Source: Eucalyptus grandis
Taxonomy: Eukaryota > Streptophyta > Magnoliopsida > Myrtales > Myrtaceae
Assembly (NCBI RefSeq): GCF_016545825.1
Contig: NC_052613.1
Span: 57,982,833 to 58,046,832, forward strand
Direction of reading: 5' to 3'
Length of the DNA: 64,000 bases
The notes below the pieces were generated by a model. It did not search any database. It was given only the letters and a program-made list of their open reading frames with translations, and was not told the origin of the DNA. Below, piece by piece: positions 47,956-58,513 of the stretch; the first letter of the stretch is position 1, and each line of letters starts with the position of its first letter. The position numbers and the translations under genes were made by a program.

Positions 47956-49957
47956 AACGCGAGGGCGAGGCATAAAGCCTCATATTTTATTACTTTCATA
48001 GATGATTTCACACATTTTGGTTATATCTTTCTGATATCACATAAGTCAGAAGCATTAGACTGCTTTAGACGATAAATAACGATGGTAAAGAATCAGTTGA
48101 ACAAAACGATAAAGGTATTGAGAACCGATCGTGGACATGAATATCTATCTAAGCAATTCAAGGCTTTTTGTGATGAAAAGTGAATTGTACAACAATTGAC
48201 TATTCCTAGTACTCTACAACAAAATAAAGTAGCTGAAAGAAGGAATAGAACTCTATTGGAAATTATTAGATCTATGGTGGCACAAGAAAATTTACCTATC
48301 TCTTATTAGGAAGATGCGTTATTGACTGCTGCTTATGTGCTTAATCGAGTGCCCTCAAAGTCAGTCACTTTCACTCCTTATAAATTGTGGACTGGTGAGA
48401 AATCAAACTTAAGTAATTTACGTCCATGGGAATATGCAACTTATGTTCACGATTCTTCCCATAAATATGACAAATTAGGTGATAGAAGGAAGAAATGTAT
48501 CTTTATGAGATATTCTGAACACTCCAAATGGTACGTATTCATAAATGAATAAGCTAATGAAAATATGACCAAAATGGAGTCACGAGATGTCACGTTCTTA
48601 AATAACGATTTTCCTAGTAGATATGAAATTAATAATGACTTCCAATTATATGAGATGTAAGATCCTAATAACACATCCACTAATATTGTAGAGGGAAATG
48701 AAGAATTACCTTAACATACAAGACCTAGTGGGAGTGTTGCATTGCCTAGTGAACTGAATTCAAGAGAAATTCAATTACGTAAAAGTAATCGTAAAAGTAT
48801 TCCTTATCGTTGTTTTGAGATTGAATGAGAAGCATTTATGATTACTAAAAAAAGACAATGCCGAGCCTAAGACTATTCAAGAGGCTCTCTCATTCTCTAA
48901 TAAGAAAGATTGGAGAAAATTTTTGGAAGATAAGATGGAGTCAATGAGGGCAAATCACATTTGGAACTTGATTGATCTACCATCAATCGCAAGGCCATTG
49001 GAAACAAATGGGTTTTTAAAATTAAGCGAATGGCAGATGGATCAATTGGAAAGTATAAGACTCGTTTTGTGGCGAAATGTTATACCCAAAAAGATGGTAT
49101 AGATTATGAGGAAACATTTTCACCAGTTGTAAGATTTGTCTCAATATGCCTTATCATAACCATCGTTGCACATTTAGATCTTGAATCACATCAAATGAAT
49201 GTAAATACGGTATTTCTCAATGGGGAACTATATGAAGAAATCTATATGAAGCAGCCAATAGGTTCATAGCTAAAGCCCAAGAGCATAAAGTTAGCAATAT
49301 TCATAACTCAATATACGGCCTTAAGCAATTATCTAGATAGTGGTATATTCGTTTTCATCTAATTATAATGACTTTTGGTTTCACGATGATTGAAGAAGAT
49401 CATTGTGTATATGTTAAGCGGTCTAAAGATAAATTTGTGATTTTATCATTTTATGTAAACGATACTCTATTGGCAAGAAATGACAATTGTTTTGTTATCA
49501 CCATAAAAGAATGGTTGTCCTCCAATTTTGAAATGAAGGATATGGGAGAAGCTGCTTATATATTAGGAGTTAAGATCGAAAAAGATCGATTAAGTAAACT
49601 CTTTGCTTTATCACAAAAGTCTTATATAATGAAAATTCTTGAATGTGCAGCATTGTAATTCCATTGACCCCTGTTATGCAAGGTGAAGGCTTAAGTACTA
49701 CGATGTGTCCTAAAACTCCAGAAGAAAATAAAGTAATGAAAATTGTTCCTTATGCTAGTGCAGTCGGAAGTTTGATGTATGCTATGATGTGTACTCGACT
49801 CGACATGTGTTATGTCGTGGGATTGGTGAGCCGATATTAATCAAATTCTAGTCAAGTATATTGGAAAGCAGTGAAGATAATCATAAGGTACTTAAAAGAT
49901 ACCATTAACTATCGACTTTGTTATCAAGGGAATGATTTACACCTATTAGGCTATTAA

Positions 49958-50550
49958 GGGCGCGCGTGTTTTTATTTCTGTTCCTTTTCTGTTCGGGAAA
50001 AAAAAAAAAAAGTATTTCTGTTCCGGGGAACAATTTTTGAATAAAAAAATGCGTTTGGTAAACTTGTTCGGAAATAAAAAATGAACAGAAACACGTTTGG
50101 TAAATTTTATTCTTTTTTGTTTCTTTTAATTTTTTAATATTTTTATTTTATTTTTCATTTTTTCCTTTCTTTTTTATTTTTTATTTTTCGGCGGCAGCCT
50201 CGCCTAGCCACGGAGAGGCTCGCCGGCAGGCGAGGCTGCCGGCCGCCGGCAAGTTCGGGCTCGCCTAGATCCGGCGAGGTCGCCGACCCTCGACGGCGTT
50301 GCCGGCCCTCGACGGCCGGTTGCCGGCCATGGCCGAGGCCGGCGACCGGCGAAAGAAGAAAAGAAGAAGAAAAGAAGAAGAGAAGAAGAAGAGAGAGAAG
50401 AAGAAACGTTTCTTCAAAATTGTTTCTGGAACAAGAAGTAAGTTTTTTTTTGTTTCTTTTTTTTGTTCTTTTTGTGTTCCAGGAACAAAAGAACAGAAAA
50501 ACAAAAAAGTGTTCCAGAAACACTTTTGTGGAACATTTCCATGCAGCCCC
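49958..50550. mobile_element. Harbinger/Tourist-like MITE (593 bp) with TAA duplication
   Basis: TAA occurs at 49955-49957 and 50551-50553. The ends read gggcgcgcgtg on the left and ggggctgcatgg on the reverse-complemented right. Inside, tttctgttcc words on the left are mirrored by ggaacaaaagaacagaaa on the right, so the arms fold back for a long way. The core is GC-rich. The class rests on the 3-bp TAA site only. Confidence 0.6.
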
Positions 50551-52172
50551 TAAGATGCTGATTGGGGTGGAGACTTAGATGAACGTAAATCGACTTCTAG
50601 ATATGTGTTCTTGCTCAATGGAGGTGCAATTTCTTAGAATAGCAAGGAACAGATATGCACGGCCTTATTTACGATGGAGGCAGAATTTATTGTATACTTT
50701 GCCACAGTACAAGAAGTAGTATGGTTAAAACATTTCTTGAAAAATTTAGCCACTGGAACTGAAGTTCCAAAACCGATGATAGTTTATTGCGAAAGTCAAG
50801 TAGCCATTGCCTATGTGAAAGATCCTAAGTATTATGGAAGGACAAAGCACATTGACATAAAGAACAACTTCATCAGAGATATAATAACGCAAAAAGAAAT
50901 GATTCTACAATACATTTCAACTAATAGAATGGTTATTGATCAATTTACGAAGGCTGTTCCTAGAGACGTATTCTTGACCCATAGAATGTCACTAGGATTA
51001 CGTAGAATGTGATATGTGTTATTGTAGATGATCATTAATTTATGTATATGTGGACATATGTATTGTACTTGTTTATTTATTAGTGACTTGGGTTTTATCA
51101 ATAAGTACAAATATATTATAAGATTAGCACAAACGCACATATATTATTGAAGAGTATGTTAACGGGCAATTAGTAGCTCATTTACACGAGCAATCATCTC
51201 AAGTGCTATAGTTAGCACGTTGAGATGAGACGTTATGTACAAATAAATACTGAAGAGCAAGTTTAGTACATAAAATAATATGTCGCCTTGATTGGAGTCA
51301 AGATAAAGTCTATGATTTGTTTATAATAAGATCGAACATGATAGTCTCACAATCATGTATGCCTGAAAAATGTCGCATGCGAGTACTTAATTGGGCGTTA
51401 TAGAAAGCGAGTTATTATAACACTCGAGCTAAACTTGAATATGTGAGAATTACGTGACTATGTTTAGGCAAAGATCTGTAGAGTTGATATATTTAATAAA
51501 TGATTACGCTCTTAAAGAAAGAGAAATCCATTAGAGCATGTAATTTATACTATATGTGCAATGTACGACTGACAAGGGATGTGAGTGAAATTATCCATAT
51601 TTACTCATCGTGTGAGCTCTTGAGGTAATTTATAATTTACCTCATTTTGTGTATATGTTACTTCTGACTATGTTATCAAAATGAAAGATCAATGTTGCTA
51701 TTTAGCATGTTACCGATGGTCATGAATAGATCTGGTTTTATGGGACGCGTCTAGGAAAATAGTTGTTCTGAAATAGAGAGAGACATAAGTGCAAATGAAG
51801 ACTATTGTTGTTTTACATCTATCACATGTATTTACTAGTCGACCAATTATATTCCCTTCTGTGGTTGTGAATATAATTGTAAATACATTGTGTTTTAAGA
51901 ATAGTCAAGTATAGCCTTTAAGGAATATGTATATTTGGATTGATGTAACAAAATATGTCTGAGGCACTGTGAGACATCAATTGTTTATTTCATTTTAGGG
52001 TTGTAGCCATTATGTCATCCCTAACAGATGCATAATTTGAGCTCCCAGTGCAAGTGTACTCATTAGTCGCAAGGCTTTCTTGCCAATATGATTTGTTTCT
52101 AAAGTTGATTAATATCGAATCCCTTATATTCTTGATAGAGTACTATCAAGTTTATCATGTTCGAGTGGAAGA

Positions 52173-52591
52173 TGTAGTTTTTTATTAATACATCATATGA
52201 TGGGGTGCGATTAGAATGCACCGTTTTGTCTTGATAAGTTATGATGGAAAGAAACCCTTTGAAAGGGTATGGGGGAGTCATATAAAAATCTTTTGAAGAT
52301 AATCGTTGGGATGGTTTGCAGAACGTATACTCAAAAAGAAATTGTTCTCCTTTTCTTGTCCCATTTTCATCAAATAAAAAAAGAAGGCAGTCCATTTCTC
52401 ATTTACAAAAACAATTGGCATTTACGTTGTGGAAATTGGATGTTTTCCTCGTGATTGCATTCAGACCAACGTGAAGTAATATTGTCTGTCATTCATCCAT
52501 AATTCAACGTTCGTTTTCGGATAAATTGTTCATTGCTTATCATAAATAGGTAAGTCGTCTTTCGTCGTCTTTCATCGACTTTCTTCCAACA
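52173..52591 (+). repeat. 3' LTR of the nested Copia element
   Basis: 419 bases beginning TGTAGTTTTTTATTAATAC and ending TTCCAACA, uninterrupted, followed by the target duplication cacaa. Confidence 0.9.
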
Positions 52592-53222
52592 CACAATTAT
52601 GCTCACAAAGACAAATAAATTTGATCACAAAACACTCTTCAGACTTTGGAGTTTCAAGCTTCGATTCTCTTGAAAGCAATAGTTCTCTCAGCTTCGGGAC
52701 CTCCTCTTATACTCCTCTTAATCCAAACTGACCGTTGGACATATCTTCAGAAGGATAATCCATCCAATCTACCCATTGGCCTATATCTTGTCAAGAAGAT
52801 CCGATTACTTCAAAATCGCCAAGAATGAGGCTTCCCATAGATCTTACCGCCCGTACAGCAATTTGAGTTTCTATAAGTTGAGTGCCTTTACTTTAAAAGA
52901 ATAAAACGTCTCAAGAAGATTGTTCTAGAAAGATTTAATCTTTAATGGATAGTTTGAAGACTTTCCTTTTGTAGCAACTTATAAATATGGCAGGAAATCC
53001 AGCCAATCACTACTAGCTATTATACGAGAGTATTGTCTCATTCCTAGTCGTTTGACAGAATATATAAGGAAGTATATAATTAGGCCATGACTCTGAATCC
53101 GATTGCTATAATCTAATCACATCCTATTAAACTTTCCCCATGAAAATACTTATCATTAAGAACAAAGTCCTTACTTCGGATAAGTTTTGTCAATCTTCAA
53201 CTTAGGAAATGTCTTCTTAACA

Positions 53223-54431
53223 AGGTGGACATGCTTTTCACTGTAGATGCATATTAGTACTTGGAAATCGAGATTTTGCTAGGTCGAGATCATTCCCCTT
53301 TGGGTACTGGCCATGTTATCATTTAGAAGGGTCTTAAAGATGTCCTACGACACTTGCGGCCACTCTGGTTACCATATTTACTATCAAAAGAGAATAAACC
53401 GGCATGTCTATCACCTGTAGAACAAAATAAGGCAAGTCGTTGGTGACTACTCAAACGCACGCTAACTTAAAAGCCTTCCACATTAAATTAACATACTTTC
53501 ACATCCTTGCAGAAGCCATCTATTGCCAACTCAATGATGCCCTTGCAGCACATGATTAATCCAAGCGAGACTGCTTCCTCTAATTGTAGTTTCATAGTAC
53601 AAACAAGACAAGATGGTGCTGGTGAATTTCCCTACATAACCAGTGATTACACGTAGCTCCAACTTCGAGGTTGACACGTCTCCTAAGGAATGGAGATTGG
53701 TCCTCAATCCACCAAATGCGCAAAACGTGGGAAGGAGCAATCCAGAAGCAAAACTCTCGAGATTTTGCACCAAAATTGGACCTAAGGGTGGACCATCCGA
53801 TAAGATCGAGCCTAATAAGAAGGCTCCGTAGGATGCATGCGGGCCAAGGTATTCGCCATTTAAACCAGAGGCAGAACTGTACGGAGGATGCGTACGAAGG
53901 GAGGTTCCGGCATTGACTTTCTCTTGTAGGATTGCTCATTCACGGTCCATATAACCAATGGTCGTACTAGGAAGAACAGCACACTAAAAAGATTGTGGTG
54001 GTGAAAGCAAATACTGGTTTCATTATGGAGCTTTGCAAAAGTGCACCGGTGCTGCATGAAACAAAGCGTGCCAACAAGGAAAGTGTACCACAAACGAAGG
54101 CAGTGGAGGACGTGAGCGACTCAACTCTGAATCGTAAACGAGAGATAAAATGACGACAAAGTAAGCTGTCGAATTCATCGGAATAAGTAAGCAAAAGTCA
54201 GTTCCCAGTCTTATTTATGATTGCCAATGCGAGGCCACGTAACAGTAAAGGAAGATAAGAACTGGAGAGAGATATCATGAGGGTCTTTCTCTGGATGCTC
54301 CTCCACATTATTGGATCCACATGAACCCACAGCAGGAACACGTGTAACATGAAGCCAAACTCAGCTAAGGTTCTAAGGATTGAGTTGTCTCCAGGTTTCA
54401 GCGGTGACTGAAAAATACCTGTTTTTACCAA
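53223..54431 (-). pseudogene. CHX pseudogene, membrane-domain portion
   Basis: Recognisable pieces, upstream first: LRTLAEFGFMLHVFLLWVHV at about 54375-54300; TSSTAFVCGTLSLLARFV at about 54120; RPLVIW near 53960; then GAFLLGSILSDGPPLGPIL and LESFASGLLLPTF at about 53840-53720; KGIIELAI in a shifted frame near 53530; and VLICIYSEKHVHL at about 53265-53225. Several frameshifts. The Asp of the ion-binding region (CD in the intact gene) reads Gly here. Confidence 0.8.
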
Positions 54432-55404
54432 GAAACGAGGGACCCATCACTATGCCTGAGTGCCTATCCTAACACAGAGAAGGAGAAAAAGAAAGACGAC
54501 AATGTGATCAGCCACTACAGGCCAATTTACCAGAGGAGAGTACAAAATTTTCCAATGCGATTATATGCAATCGCGGCAACGGACGTTTCGCGCCAGACAC
54601 CGGCGGAGGGGCCCACAGTCACATGTGGGCACACTTGAGTATGGCATCGCCATCCTCTGTTGTTCCGCAAAATTCTCCATGTGTCTGTCCCCACGCTATT
54701 TTTGAGAAAGCGAACTTAATTTGTTAAAATTGGCGAAGCCCAAATGACTGGGTCTTTGCAAATTGCAGAGTGCCACGAGCAGAGAGAGAGAGAGAGTTTA
54801 GGCATTTAAGGGGCGAGAGACATGGACGGAGCTCCAACGGTTGCCATTGGCTAATGCCATCAGCATCAGCAGTCTTGAAAGGAGCGGCCACGTCCATTCA
54901 AAATTTGGTAATCGGTCGTGCATGGATGAATAATGAGGGAACGTGAACCGGTGATTCCTCTGATACTTTTAGCAAAAGAGAGAGAGAGAGAGAGAGAATG
55001 TCCACCCTCATAACAATGCACATACCCATTGAATTCAGTGGGCTTTTCAGCAAGACCTGAGCTTCTGTACGTATGTTACCTGGGTCACATTTCAGTTTCT
55101 GTAACCCCAGCATCAATCAAGCATTAACAACTAGCAGTTTCTTTTACATGATCGCTGCCCGGTATCCGCAGCTGCATTATAATCTTTTTGCTTTGGCAAT
55201 GAACTCTTTTGCGAGCATTATAGCATGAGGCCGTTCTTGTCGAAAGATTGTGGGGATGGAGTGAAATAGGAAGATGGAGACTCATCTATGTATTGTGTTT
55301 GGCAGGTTGAAAAATAAAAAGAAAGACCTATTGAAATTATCTGAAAAATGCATTTACTGTACATCTGCTATCTCATCTCCGTCGCCTATTATCTCTCCCC
55401 AACT
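54432..55404. other. Spacer between the CHX pseudogene and the intact CHX gene
   Basis: No gene recognised. Short GA runs at about 54780-54795 and 54976-54998. The right side is the 3' flank of the intact CHX gene. Confidence 0.4.
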
Positions 55405-58388
55405 CTACAATTTTATTCTTCTCAACCGGGAAGACTCTTCAGGGTCACGCAGTCCCCATACTTTAGTTTGCTGTTGCACTACCAATATCAAAGATCCGCA
55501 TCTAAAATCTGCAGTCGCAAGAACGTCCCCAATCATTCCCAAATCTGCTCTCTCGCTGCACTTCCTTACTTCTTGCATCAGCGTCGACTCTCCATGGCGT
55601 CTCCCGGCCAGAACAAGGTCGTAACCGTTTTCCATACATCTTAACACTCGAATCACATCTGATGCGTCCACGACCTCCTCCTCTTGGTAAGAAACCCGTT
55701 CATATCTTCGGGCGTTGCTCCTGAAATCCTTCAAGATATCACCATCAAGCAATTTGCTCCTCGCCGTGCCCTCTACTATATCCGCTGAGCTGGAAAATCT
55801 TATTAGAGTAAGTAGTACGCTTGGGTGTTGCGACATTCGTCTGGCATATGCTAGTGCCTCTCTATCGTCCGCACCCCCAAAGAAGAGCACGGCAACTCTG
55901 TAATAAGAAGACTCCGCATGGTACTTCTTCCTACTGCTATGCTCTATCAAAATGCCAACTGAGCAAGGCGCCTTCCCCAGTACATTTTTGTTCAGTTCCC
56001 GAAAAGCATGACTCATCTCTACTGTTCCCCAAGGCTTCCACTGCTTATGGAAAGGGATGATTATCAGGGTGATCCTCTTCTCTAAAGCTAGGGAACACAC
56101 ATCGTTGTGCATTGTCGAATAGGGCGAAACTCCCTTGTAGCAATGCAGCATTAGACTGCCTTGATTTTTTTGCTCGAAATTCCTGAATATGCCGAAGATG
56201 CGCTCAGACTCAGAAGCGCTATTGCAGGCCTTCTCACGTGGCGGGTGAGCAGTCAGAAGAGATGAAGCACGACCAACAAGCTTGACAAGGTGGAGGACAC
56301 ATAAATTGATTGGGCTCTCCTTCGTGGGGTTCGAGGCATTGAGGAGGCTCAGTGTCGCTTGAATGTTCTCTTCATTGTGGATACAGGCTAGAATGTGCAA
56401 TTCTTCATTATGCCTGTTATGGAGTATAGTCCTCCTCTTGTAGGCGACAAATCTCCTTGAAGGATCATATAGAAGCTTAACAATGGGCGTGATAACTCCT
56501 GTTACAACCACCACAGAGATCATTGAAATGGCGAAGCATTCTTCATTCATGACCTGCACGCCAACTGTAAGTTGAGAAAACAAGGCAAAGGCCTATATCG
56601 AAGTCTTATTAACATCTAATCAACATGAATACAGTCGCACGACTTCTTCTGCTGGGAAAATGTGAAGATTATGTCCCAGGCGCAAACTACAGTTCATTAT
56701 AACAATAAAAACGCATGATTGCTAAAGTGCAAGATGAATCAATTACATCGAAGTGTCCCTGCTTATATGGAGGGAAAAAAAGAACTTACGTTGGTCATCC
56801 TCCAATGATTCAACATAGCAAGTTCTACAATGCCTTTTGAATTCATTATAAGACCGAGAGACAGAGCGTCTCTAATTGGTATCCTCAAGAAGAGTGGGGG
56901 CAATGTTGTCCCTACAAGCTTGCCAACAAAACCGACAAGAACAGTTAACTGAATGATGCCGACATTCTTTAGAGATTTTATGGCAAAGACATCCATTTTT
57001 AGTCCACTTGTGGTGAAAAACGTGGGCATTAGCAGCATTGAAACAAAACAGTCGAGCCTCTCCACCAATGTAGCTCCCAAGGGTGGTCCATCTGGTATAA
57101 CCAGACCCAGAAGAAAGGATGCCAAAAAGGCACTAAAGCCAATTGCTTCTGCAATGAACCCACAAGATAGAAGGGCTACAACAGCTGCAGTAATATATCT
57201 CTCATTCACAGGTTTGCCTTCTGGAGTGCGTTGGATTGCCCACAGAGCAGCTGGACGAATTCCAAACACGATGAAAATCGTGAGCAGCACCATTGAGAAG
57301 AAGGATCCAAAAGAGGTTCTCAATGATTTTGTGGTAGCTAAGTACACCACGTACTTGACCGTCATAACAGACCAATGACAAACATCGCAGATTAATGAAG
57401 ATGCGGATGCTAGGCGTCCAATTTCTGAGTTGATTATCTTGAGCTCGGCAAGAAAGCAAGCAATAACTGGAAAGGCCGTCATGGACTGCATAGCTACCAG
57501 TGAAGGAAGCACCTTGGCTACGTCGTAATCCAAACTCAGGAACTGGTGGAGCATGAATGCTGTGAAGCCACTCAATGCGTATGGAAGAAAGAAGCCTATC
57601 AATCCAATGGCTAATGTCCTTTTACCTGATTTCAGCACGATGGAAGGATCAGTCTTAACACCGATCAGGAAGATGAAGAGCATGAGACCGAACAGCGCGA
57701 ACGTGTCAAAGACACCTTTTCCTTTAGCTGGAAATACACTAGACGCAAACGTCGAGATGCGCCCGAGAACTGAAGGACCTAGAATGACGCCCGCCTAGAG
57801 GAAGTAAATCATCAATCATGATAAATTTTAGAGCGGACGTTCATTGTAGCGTAAATGCAAGTATTCCTTCTGACGCTCGTGAAAAAGAATGAGAAAGCAA
57901 AGCAGGACATTACGATCGAGGTAATTCCTAATAGAGGGAAAGTTAAAGCGACAAAACAATGACGCAGGTCTCCTCTTGCCTCTCCTTTGTCCTCGGGCAA
58001 AGAGCCGAAAGGAAAAAAGAGACTCGAACATCCAATCAAAGCTCAGGAGCTAAAAGAAGATAAAAATCCGGCATGACATGATAACAAATGGGAAGACCCG
58101 GAAGCTTACGAGAATATTAGAAACAATGGAGGGTTGGCCAAAGGGCTTGAGGAGACCGTAGAGGGAACGGGTGAAGATGGAGATGAGGGAGAGCTGCATC
58201 ATGAGGAGAGGAACGGAGAATGCAAAAGGGTTATCTCCAAACCAAATTCCCCTGGAGTTGATCTGACCAACAAATTGGCACGTAGAAGACACGCCTTCGT
58301 CGTCCGGATCGTCACCGCCTTCTTGCTGGTCAGCCAGTTCTCCCAGGAATTGAACGGCCAACCTCCTGCCAAACTCCCTTCGTATCAT
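55405..58388 (-). CDS. CHX-family cation/H+ antiporter (CPA2), intact
   Basis: Monovalent cation/proton exchanger of the plant CHX group, usually in endomembranes or the plasma membrane, for K+ and pH balance. Exons 58388-58110, 57794-56790 and 56553-55405 give 810 residues (family about 800-850) with all phases agreeing. The membrane Na+/H+ exchanger domain spans about residues 45-430 (GQINSRGIWFGDNP, GVILGPSVLGR, MTAFPVIACFLAELK, DGPPLGATLVERLD, NSKGIVELAMLNHW). The C-terminal cytosolic Usp-like region follows (YDPSRRFVAYKRRTI, LVLAGRRHGES, DLGMIGDVLAT). The paired ND ion-binding residues of proton-coupled members appear as Cys229-Asp230 (LICDVCHW). Exon 3 starts at 56553 because that acceptor gives the family's usual join before VMNEE. 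Closest by eye to the CHX15 type; the subclass is unsure. No defects. Confidence 0.92.
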
Positions 58389-58488
58389 GGGCCTGGCGAC
58401 AATGGTGGGAGGAAAATGTTGGGAATGTTTGAGAATTGTGCAGAAATGATTGGAGAAGGAGAACGTTTATTTGAACGGAAGGAGGGAG

Positions 58489-58513
58489 GAGAGAGAGAGA
58501 GAGAGAGAGAGAG
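58489..58513. repeat. (AG)n microsatellite in the CHX 5' leader
   Basis: A dinucleotide run of about 25 bases, some 100 bases upstream of the CHX ATG (read as (CT)n in the sense of transcription), inside a longer GA-rich patch. Confidence 0.85.

Larger units (their letters stand above)
45316..51012 (+). pseudogene. Copia gag-pol polyprotein remnant
   Basis: gag begins MVSASKTIIIDLNKSEKLNG at 45316 and runs to about 46220, cut by a SINE. Then a zinc knuckle (CYNCGKMSHFVREC, about 46310), protease (WIVDSGTTDHVT, about 46440), GAG-pre-integrase (WHTRLCHIGLQKM, about 46870), integrase (about 47970-48550), RT (about 48990-49840, with YVND where YVDD is usual) and RNase H (50674-51012, ending LGLRRM). 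There are many stops and frameshifts, and three insertions at 45853, 47080 and 49958. Confidence 0.88.
42426..52591 (+). mobile_element. Complete but dead Copia LTR-retrotransposon with four nested insertions
   Basis: LTRs 42426-43977 (with a 1136-bp insertion) and 52173-52591 start TG and end CA. The 5-bp duplication cacaa is exact (42421-42425 and 52592-52596). Domain order is gag, zinc knuckle, protease, integrase, RT, RNase H, as in Copia. A region resembling a tRNA primer site (tatcaaggc) follows the 5' LTR, and a purine stretch (gagtggaaga) precedes the 3' LTR. The first 130 or so LTR bases show about 19 differences by eye, so the insertion is old. Net length without the four inserts is about 7.3 kb; the leader (43978-45315) and 3' spacer (51013-52172) are long. 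Confidence 0.9.
41186..53222. mobile_element. Solo LTR (about 980 bp net) containing a Mutator-like element and a whole Copia element
   Basis: It begins TGTTATGATTGAAACTATCA and ends ..TTCTTAACA, with the 5-bp duplication aggtg at 41181-41185 and 53223-53227. Its own sequence is 41186-41215, 42099-42425 and 52597-53222; the rest is younger insertions. The phrase CACCTAGAAGGGGTTGAATAA at its start is typical of one LTR-retrotransposon lineage. The orientation of the lost element is not clear. Confidence 0.8.
40110..54431 (-). pseudogene. CHX-family cation/H+ antiporter pseudogene split by nested transposons
   Basis: On the minus strand the CHX protein can be followed from its membrane domain (54431-53223) through a 79-base island (41185-41107) to its C-terminal domain (40827-40110). 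Between them lie solo LTRs at 41186-53222 and 40828-41106. About 2.0 kb of CHX-derived sequence is left once the insertions are discounted. Deleting each solo LTR with one TSD copy rejoins an open frame (KHVHLIINVVEA across the large one, VLHLRELSACAL across the small one). Other frameshifts and stops are present in the membrane part, and no first exon was found. The intact CHX gene starts only 1 kb away on the same strand, so this is a dead tandem duplicate. Confidence 0.85.
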
